The position numbers and the translations under genes were made by a program. 64,000 nt of DNA from Steromphala cineraria. Its lineage: Eukaryota; Mollusca; Gastropoda; Trochida; Trochidae. Shown here piece by piece: positions 54,531-64,000 of the stretch. A model generated the notes under the pieces. It saw only the letters and a list, made by a program, of their open reading frames with translations, did not search any database and had not been told where the DNA came from. The stretch covers positions 702,001 to 766,000 of the forward strand of contig OU744737.1 of assembly GCA_916613615.1 (NCBI GenBank), read 5' to 3'. Every line of letters begins with the position of its first letter. The first letter of the stretch is position 1.

Positions 54531-57500
54531 TGTGATATCTGTCTTTTGCTAAGAATCAACTCAAAATTAAAGACGTCTGAGACACGCCCATTAAAAATTG
54601 TCAATCCTTGGCATTGCAGTATTAGGAGGAAAGTTTTTCCGTTTTAAGAGTTTCAAGACAAGGATATTGTATCCAACCAGCATATTTTACATCTAAAGTG
54701 TTAGAAATGAGTGACAGAACATGTGATATCTGTCTTTTGCTTAGACTTAAACGAAAGTTAAAGACGTCTGAGACACGCCCACTTAAAATAGTCAATCCTT
54801 GGCATTGCAGTATTAGGAGGAATTTTTTTCAGATTTAAGAGTTTCGAGACATGGCTATTGTATCCAATCAGAATATTGTACACTTAAGGTGTCAGAAATG
54901 AGTGACTGAACATGTGATTTCTGTCTTTTGCTAAGAATCAACTCAAAATTAAAGACGTCTGAGACATGCCCTCATGAAATACTCAATCCTTGGTATTGCA
55001 GTATTAGAAGGATGTTTTTTCATATTCAGGAGTTTCTAGACATGGATGTTGTAACTAACCAATATATTTTACACCTAAACTGTAAGAAATAAGTGACTTA
55101 ACATGTGATATCTGGCTTTTGCTAAGAATCAAATTGGCATTGCAGTATTAGGAGGAAAGTTCGTCCGTTTTAAGAGTTTCTAGACATGGATATTGTATCC
55201 AACCAGCATATTTTACATCTAAAGTGTTAGAAATGAGTGACAGAACATGTGATATCTGTCTTTTGTTTAGACTTAAATGAAAGTTAAAGACGTCTGAGAC
55301 ACGCCCACTTAAAATAGTCAATCCTTGGCATTGCAGTACTAGGAGGAAAGTTTTTCCGTTTTAAGAGTTTCTAGACATGGATATTGTATCCAGCCAGCAT
55401 ATTTTACATCTAAAGTGTTAGAAATGAGTGACTGAACATGTGATATCTGTCTTTTGCTAAGAATCAAACGAAAATTAAAGACGTCTGAGACACGCCCACT
55501 TAAAATAGTCAATCCTTGGCATTGCAGTATTAGGGGGAAAGTTTTTCCGTTTTAAGAGTTTCTAGACATGGATATTGTATCCAACCAGCATATTTTACAT
55601 CTAAAGTGTTAGAAATGAGTGACAGAACATGTGATATCTGTCTTTTGCTTAGACTTAAACGAAAGTTAAAGACGTCTGAGACACGCCCACTTAAAATAGT
55701 CAATCCTTGGCATTGCAGTATTGGGAGGAATTTTTTTCAGATTTAAGAGTTTCGAGACATGGCTATTGTATCCAATCATCATATTGTACACTTAAGGTGT
55801 CAGAAATGAGTGACTGAACATGTGATATCTGTCTTTTGCTAAGAATCAACTCAAAATTAAAGACGTCTGAGACATGCCCACTTAACAAAGTCAATCCTTG
55901 GCATTGCAGTATTAGGAGGAAAGTTTTTCCGTTTGAAGAGTTTCGAGACATTTGATAAGAATCAAATGAAAGTTAAAGACGTCTGAGACACGCACACTTA
56001 AAATAGTCAATCCTTGGCATTGCAGTATTAGGAGGAAAGTTTTTCCGTTTTAAGAGTTTCGAGACATGAAAATTGTATCCAATCAGCATATTTTACATCT
56101 AAAGTGTTAGAAATGAGTGACAGAACATGTGATATCTGTCTTTTGCTAAGACTTAAACGAAAGTTAAAGACGTCTGAGACACGCCCACTTAAAATAGTCA
56201 ACCCTTGGCATTGCAGTATTAAGAAGAATTTTTTTCAGATTTAAGAGTTTCGAGACATGGCTATTGTATCCAACCAGCATATTTTACACTTAAAGTGTCA
56301 GAAATGAGTAACTGAACATGTGATATCTGTCTTTTGCTAAGAATCAACTCAAAATTAAAGATGTCTGAGACATGCCCTCATGAAACACTCAATCCTTGGT
56401 ATTGCAGTATTAGGAGGATGTTTTTTCAGGTTCAAGAGTTTCTAGATATAGGTATTGTATCCAACCAGCATATTTTTCATCTAAACTGTAAGAAATGAGT
56501 GACTGAACATGTGATATCTGTCTTTTGCTTAGACTTAAACAAAAGTTAAAGACGTCTGAGACGCCCACTTAAAATATTCAATCCTTGGCATTGCAGTATT
56601 AGGAGGAATTTTTTCAGATTTAAGAGTTTCTAGACATAGGTATTGTATCCAACCAGCATATTTTACATCTAAAGTGTTAGAAATGAGTGACAGAACATGT
56701 GATATCTGTCTTTTGCTAAGAATCAACTCAAAATTAAAGACGTCTGAGACACGCCCACTAAAAATAGTCAATCCTTGGCATTGCAGTATTAGGAGGAAAG
56801 TTTTTCCGTTTTAAGAGTTTCGAGACATGGCTATTGTATCCAACCAGCATATTTTACATCTAAAGTGTTAGAAATGAGTGACAGAACATGTGATATCTGT
56901 CTTTTGCTAAGAATCAACTCAAAATTGAAGACGTCTGAAACATGCCCTCATGAAATGCTCAATCCTTGGTATTGCAGTATTAGGAGGATGTTTTTTCAGG
57001 TTCAAGAGTTTCTAGATATAGGTATTGTATCCAACCAGCATATTTTTCATCTAAACTGTAAGAAATGAGTGACTGAACATGTGATATCTGTCTTTTGCTA
57101 AGAATCAAACGAAAATTAAAGACGTCTGAGACACGCCCACTTAAAATAGTCAATCCTTGGCATTGCAGTATTAGGAGGAAAGTTTTTCCGTTTAAAGAGT
57201 TTCGAGACATGGATATTGTATCCAACCAGCATATTTTACATCTAAAGTGTTAGAAATGAGTGACAGAACATGTGATATCTGTCTTTTGCTAAGAATCAAC
57301 TCAAAATTAAAGACGTCTGAGACACGCCCACTAAAAATAGTCAATCCTTGGCATTGCAGTATTAGGAGGAAAGTTTTTCCGTTTTAAGAGTTTCGAGACA
57401 TGGCTATTGTATCCAATCAGAATATTGTACACTTAAGGTGTCAGAAATGAGTGACTGAACATGTGATTTCTGTCTTTTGCTAAGAATCAACTCAAAATTA

Positions 57501-60500
57501 AAGACGTCTGAGACATGCCCTCATGAAATACTCAATCCTTGGTATTGCAGTATTAGGAGGATGTTTTTTCATATTCAGGAGTTTCTAGACATGGATGTTG
57601 TAACTAACCAATATATTTTACATCTAAACTGTAAGAAATAAGTGACTTAACATGTGATATCTGGCTTTTGCTAAGAATCAAATTGGCATTGCAGTATTAG
57701 GAGGAAAGTTCGTCCGTTTTAAGAGTTTCTAGACATGGATATTGTATCCAACCAGCATATTTTACATCTAAAGTGTTAGAAATGAGTGACAGAACATGTG
57801 ATATCTGTCTTTTGTTTAGACTTAAACGAAAGTTAAAGACGTCTGAGACACGCCCACTTAAAATAGTCAATCCTTGGCATTGCAGTATTAGGAGGAAAGT
57901 TTTTCCGTTTTAAGAGTTTCTAGACATGGATATTGTATCCAGCCAGCATATTTTACATCTAAAGTGTTAGAAATGAGTGACTGAACATGTGATATCTGTC
58001 TTTTGCTAAGAATTAAACGAAAATTAAAGACGTCTGAGACACGCCCACTTAAAATAGTCAATCCTTGGCATTGCAGTATTAGGGGGAAAGTTTTTCCGTT
58101 TTAAGAGTTTCTAGACATGGATATTGTATCCAACCAGCATATTTTACATCTAAAGTGTTAGAAATGAGTGACTGAACATGTGATATCTGTCTTTTGCTAA
58201 GAATCAAACGAAAATTAAAGACGTCTGAGACACGCCCACTTAAAATAGTCAATCCTTGGCATTGCAGTATTAGGAAGAATTTTTTTCAGATTTAAGAGTT
58301 TCGAGACATGGCTATTGTATCCAACCAGCATCTTTTACACTTAAAGTGTCAGAAATGAGTAACTGAACATGTGATATCTGTCTTTTGCTAAGAATCAACT
58401 CAAAATTAAAGACGTCTGAGACATGCCCTCATGAAACACTCAATCCTTGGTATTGCAGTATTAGGAGGATGTTTTTTCATATTCAGGAGTTTCTAGATAT
58501 AGGTATTGTATCCAACCAGCATATTTTTCATCTAAACTGTAAGAAATGAGTGACTGAACATGTGATATCTGTCTTTTGCTAAGAATCAAACGAAAATTAA
58601 AGACGTCTGAGACACGCCCACTTAAAATAGTCAATCCTTGGCATTGCAGTATTAGGAGGAAAGTTTTTCCGTTTTAAGAGTTTCGAGACATGGATATTGT
58701 ATCCAAACAGCATATTTTACATCTAAAGTGTTAGAAATGAGTGACAGAACATGTGATATCTGTCTTTTGCTTAGACTTAAACGAAAGTTAAAGACGTCTG
58801 AGACACGCCCACTTAAAATAGTCAATCCTTGGCATTGCAGTATTAGGAGGAATTTTTTTCAGATTTAAGAGTTTCGAGACATGGCTATTGTATCCAATCA
58901 GAATATTGTACACTTAAGGTGTCAGAAATGAGTGACTGAACATGTGATTTCTGTCTTTTGCTAAGAATCAACTCAAAATTAAAGACGTCTGAGACATGCC
59001 CTCATGAAATACTCAATCCTTGGTATTGCAGTATTAGGAGGATGTTTTTTCATATTCAGGAGTTTCTAGACATGGATGTTGTAACTAACCAATATATTTT
59101 ACACCTAAACTGTAAGAAATAAGTGACTTAACATGTGATATCTGGCTTTTGCTAAGAATCAAATTGGCATTGCAGTATTAGGAGGAAAGTTCGTCCGTTT
59201 TAAGAGTTTCTAGACATGGATATTGTATCCAACCAGCATATTTTACATCTAAAGTGTTAGAAATGAGTGACAGAACATGTGATATCTGTCTTTTGTTTAG
59301 ACTTAAACGAAAGTTAAAGACGTCTGAGACACGCCCACTTAAAATAGTCAATCCTTGGCATTGCAGTACTAGGAGGAAAGTTTTTCCGTTTTAAGAGTTT
59401 CTAGACATGGATATTGTATCCAACCAGCATATTTTACATCTAAAGTGTTAGAAATGAGTGACTGAACATGTGATATCTGTCTTTTGCTAAGAATCAAACG
59501 AAAATTAAAGACGTCTGAGACACGCCCACTTAAAATAGTCAATCCTTGGCATTGCAGTATTAGGGGAAAAGTTTTTCCGTTTTAAGAGTTTCTAGACATG
59601 GATATTGTATCCAACCAGCATATTTTACATCTAAAGTGTTAGAAATGAGTGACAGAACATGTGATTTCTGTCTTTTGCTTAGACTTAAACGAAAGTTAAA
59701 GACGTCTGAGACACGCCCACTTAAAATAGTCAATCCTTGGCATTGCAGTATTAGAAGAACTTTTTTCAGATTTAAGAGTTTCGAGACATGGCTATTGTGT
59801 CCAACCAGCATATTTTACACTTAAAGTGTCAGAAATGAGTAACTGAACATGTGATATCTGTCTTTTGCTAAGAATCAACTCAAAATTAAAGACGTCTGAG
59901 ACATGCCCTCATGAAACACTCAATCCTTGGTATTGCAGTATTAGGAGGATGTTTTTTCATATTCAGGAGTTTCTAGACATAGATGTTGTAACTAACCAAT
60001 ATATTTTACATCTAAATTGTAAGAAATGAGTGACTTAACATGTGATATCTGGCTTTGCTAAGAATCAAATTAACATTAAAGATGTCTGAGACACGCCCAT
60101 TTAAAATAGTCTATCCTTGGCATTGCAGTATTAGGAGGAAAGTTTTTCCGTTTTAAGAGTTTCTAGACATGGATATTGTATCCAACCAGCATATTTTACA
60201 TCTAAAGTGATAGAAATGAGTGACAGAACATGTGATATCTGTCTTTTGCTTAGACTTAAACAAAAGTTAAAGACGTCTGAGACGCCAACTTAAAATATTC
60301 AATCCTTGGCATTGCAGTATTAGGAGGAATTTTTTCAGATTTAAGAGTTTCTAGACATAGGTATTGTATCCAACCAGCATAGTTTACACTTAAAGTGTCA
60401 GAAATGAGTAACTGAACATGTGATTTCTGTCTTTTGCTAAGAATCAACTCAAAATTGAAGACGTCTGAAACATGCCCTCATGAAATGCTCAATCCTTGGT

Positions 60501-63500
60501 ATTGCAGTATTAGGAGGATGTTTTTTCAGGTTCAAGAGTTTCTAGATATAGGTATTGTATCCAACCAGCATATTTTTCATCTAAACTGTAAGAAATGAGT
60601 GACTGAACATGTGATATCTGTCTTTTGCTAAGAATCAAACGAAAATTAAAGACGTCTGAGACACGCCCACTTAAAATAGTCAATCCTTGGCATTGCAGTA
60701 TTAGGAGGAAAGTTTTTCCGTTTTAAGAGTTTCGAGACATGGATATTGTATCCAACCAGCATATTTTACATCTAAAGTGTTAGAAATGAATGACAGAACA
60801 TGTGATATCTGTCTTTTGCTAAGAATCAACTCAAAATTAAAGACGTCTGAGACACGCCCACTAAAAATAGTCAATCCTTGGCATTGCAGTATTAGGAGGA
60901 AAGTTTTTCCGTTTTAAGAGTTTCGAGACATGGATATTGTATCCAACCAGCATATTTTACATCTAAAGTGTTAGAAATGAGTGACAGAACATGTGATATC
61001 TGTCTTTTGCTTAGACTTAAACGAAAGTTAAAGACGTCTGAGACACGCCCACTTAAAATAGTCAATCCTTGGCATTGCAGTATTAGGAGGAATTTTTTTC
61101 AGATTTAAGAGTTTCGAGACATGGCTATTGTATCCAATCAGAATATTGTACACTTAAGGTGTCAGAAATGAGTGACTGAACATGTGATTTCTGTCTTTTG
61201 CTAAGAATCAACTCAAAATTAAAGACGTCTGAGACATGCCCTCATGAAATGCTCAATCCTTGGTATTGCAGTATTAGGAGGATGTTTTTTCATATTCAGG
61301 AGTTTCTAGACATGGATGTTGTAACTAACCAATATATTTTACACCTAAACTGTAAGAAATAAGTGACTTAACATGTGATATCTGGCTTTTGCTAAGAATC
61401 AAATTGGCATTGCAGTATTAGGAGGAAAGTTCGTCCGTTTTAAGAGTTTCGAGACATGGATATTGTATCCAACCAGCATATTTTACATCTAAAGTGTTAG
61501 AAATGAGTGACAGAACATGTGATATCTGTCTTTTGTTTAGACTTAAACGAAAGTTAAAGACGTCTGGGACACGCCCACTTAAAATAGTCAATCCTTGGCA
61601 TTGCAGTATTAGGAGGAAAGTTTTTCCGTTTTAAGAGTTTCTAGACATGGATATTGTATCCAACCAGCATATTTTACATCTAAAGTGTTAGAAATGAGTG
61701 ACAGAACATGTGATATCTGTCTTTTGTTTAGACTTAAACGAAAGTTAAAGACGTCTGAGACACGCCCACTTAAAATAGTCAATCCTTGGCATTGCAGTAT
61801 TAGGAGGAAAGTTTTTCCGTTTTAAGAGTTTCTAGACATGGATATTGTATCCAACCAGCATATTTTACATCTAAAGTGTTAGAAAAAAGTGACTGAACAT
61901 GTGATATCTGTCTTTTGCTAAGAATCAAACGAAAATTAAAGACGTCTGAGACACGCCCACTTAAAATAGTCAATCCTTGGCATTGCAGTATTAGGAGGAA
62001 AGTTTTTCCGTTTTAAGAGTTTCTAGACATGGATATTGTATCCAACCAGCATATTTTACATCTAAAGTGTTAGAAATGAGTGACAGAACATGTGATATCT
62101 GTCTTTTGCTTAGACTTTAACGAAAGTTAAAGACGTCTGAGACACGCCCACTTAAAATAGTCAATCCTTGGCATTGCAGTATTAGGAAGAATTTTTTTCA
62201 GATTTAAGAGTTTCGAGACATGGCTATTGTATCCAACCAGCATATTTTACACTTAAAGTGTCAGAAATGACTAACTGAACATGTGATATCTGTCTTTTGC
62301 TAAGAATCAACTCAAAATTAAAGACGTCTGAGACATGCCCTCATGAAACACTCAATCCTTGGTATTGCAGTATTAGGAGGATGTTTTTTCATATTCAGGA
62401 GTTTCTAGACATGGATGTTGTAACTAACCAATATATTTTACACCTAAACTGTAAGAAATAAGTGACTTAACATGTGATATCTGGCTTTTGCTAAGAATCA
62501 AATTGGCATTGCAGTATTAGGAGGAAAGTTCGTCCGTTTTAAGAGTTTCTAGACATGGATATTGTATCAAACCAGCATATTTTACATCTAAAGTGTTAGA
62601 AATGAGTGACAGAACATGTGATATCTGTCTTTTGTTTAGACTTAAACGAAAGTTAAAGACGTCTGAGACACGCCCACTTAAAATAGTCAATCCTTGGCAT
62701 TGCAGTATTAGGAGGAAAGTTTTTCCGTTTTAAGAGTTTCTAGACATGGATATTGTATCCAGCCAGCATATTTTACATCTAAAGTGTTAGAAATGAGTGA
62801 CTGAACATGTGATATCTGTCTTTTGCTAAGAATCAAACGAAAATTAAAGACGTCTGAGACACGCCCACTTAAAATAGTCAATCCTTGGCATTGCAGTATT
62901 AGGGGGAAAGTTTTTCCGTTTTAAGAGTTTCTAGACATGGATATTGTATCCAACCAGCATATTTTACATCTAAAGTGTTAGAAATGAGTGACTGAACATG
63001 TGATATCTGTCTTTTGCTAAGAATCAAACGAAAATTAAAGACGTCTGAGACATGCCCACTTAAAATAGTCAATCCTTGGCATTGCAGTATTAGGAAGAAT
63101 TTTTTTCAGATTTAAGAGTTTCGAGACATGGCTATTGTATCCAACCAGCATATTTTACACTTAAAGTGTCAGAAATGAGTAACTGAACATGTGATATCTG
63201 TCTTTTGCTAAGAATCAACTCAAAATTAAAGACGTCTGAGACATGCCCTCATGAAACACTCAATCCTTGGTATTGCAGTATTAGGAGGATGTTTTTTCAT
63301 ATTCAGGAGTTTCTAGATATAGGTATTGTATCCAACCAGCATATTTTTCATCTAAACTGTAAAAAATGAGTGACTGAACATGTGATATCTGTCTTTTGCT
63401 AAGAATCAAACGAAAATTAAAGACGTCTGAGACACGCCCACTTAAAATAGTCAATCCTTGGCATTGCAGTATTAGGAGGAAAGTTTTTCCGTTTTAAGAG

Positions 63501-64000
63501 TTTCTAGACATGGATATTGTATCCAACTAGCATATTTTACATCTAAAGTGTTAGAAATGAGTGACAGAACATGTGATATCTGTCTTTTGCTAAGAATCAA
63601 CTCAAAATTAAAGACGTCTGAGACACGCCCACTAAAAATAGTCAATCCTTGGCATTGCAGTATTAGGAGGAAAGTTTTTCCGTTTTAAGAGTTTCGAGAC
63701 ATGGATATTGTATCCAACCAGCATATTTTACATCTAAAGTGTTAGAAATGAGTGACAGAACATGTGATATCTGTCTTTTGCTTAGACTTAAACGAAAGTT
63801 AAAGACGTCTGAGACACGCCCACTTAAAATAGTCAATCCTTGGCATTGCAGTATTAGGAGGAATTTTTTTCAGAGTTAAGAGTTTCGAGACATGGCTATT
63901 GTATCCAATCAGAATATTGTACACTTAAGGTGTCAGAAATGAGTGACTGAACATGTGATTTCTGTCTTTTGCTAAGAATCAACTCAAAATTAAAGACGTC

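Larger units (their letters stand above)
46166..64000. repeat. 191-bp satellite array, right block, continues past window
   Basis: The same monomer as the left block; together about 110 monomers. It includes diverged monomer classes: TAAAGTGTTAGAAATGAG, TAAACTGTAAGAAAT and TTAA.GTGTCAGAAATGAG types. Two recurrent short monomers also occur: 144 bp (near 55136, 57685, 59166, 61406, 62505) and 113 bp (near 49735, 51568, 53208, 55950). No gene inside. Confidence 0.95.

Noticed and set aside
41628..60447. Many 60-83 codon minus-strand frames such as MSRNSSNGKTFLLIL
   Set aside because: All are translations of 191-bp satellite monomers; the frame changes every unit and there is no independent sign of coding.
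41689..64000. CENP-B-box-like word TTTCGAGACATGG in the satellite
   Set aside because: It fits only the first half of the box; the CGGG half is absent in every monomer I read.

Overview
This is a eukaryotic, AT-rich, repeat-dominated window, most likely from a mollusc (probably a bivalve). The evidence is spliced coding exons, a TRIM-type RING/B-box gene, many LINE, DIRS, mariner and MITE relics, a mollusc-type repeat with a GGAC-rich stretch, and a very large satellite array. The species call is an inference from repeat style. No prokaryotic gene organisation is present.

Layout. 1-1.3 kb: first coding exon of a TRIM-like gene on the minus strand, continuing off the left edge. 1.3-14.5 kb: no convincing host gene. 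This stretch holds four copies of one TTAA-flanked MITE family, a 42-bp minisatellite, an inverted pair of 15-bp repeat arrays and a perfect-length 20 x 37-bp array. 14.5-20.3 kb: LINE 3' fragments, an inverted pair of a ~400-bp repeat, a recurring ~70-bp hairpin core and several foldback elements. 20.4-25.4 kb: a decayed tyrosine-recombinase retroelement (DIRS/Ngaro/PAT-like) with gag-like, RT-RNase H and recombinase remnants between direct repeats. It is broken by a mariner fragment, an unidentified insert and a 109-bp foldback element. 25.5-32.0 kb: a decayed SWIM zinc finger plus YqaJ nuclease gene in two exons (plus strand) facing a decayed DDE transposase (minus strand). Together they look like the two genes of one DNA transposon, ISL2EU-like by memory. 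A LINE fragment sits in the intron.

32-41.6 kb: a duplicated ~160-bp repeat, a GGAC-bearing repeat and two paralogous minus-strand genes encoding a coiled coil plus an L1-ORF1-like RNA-binding domain (one open, one frameshifted). It also holds a Mutator-like foldback MITE with a 10-bp target duplication, a recent 5'-truncated L1-like insertion with a 15-bp target duplication, and another TTAA MITE.

41.7-64 kb: a 191-bp satellite array of about 110 monomers running off the right edge. It has higher-order repeats and two recurrent deletion-type monomers, and is interrupted once by a 1.46-kb element that looks like a solo LTR. Only the TRIM exon and the ORF1-like gene at 34.5-35.05 kb look like plausibly intact non-satellite genes; almost everything else is mobile-element derived.
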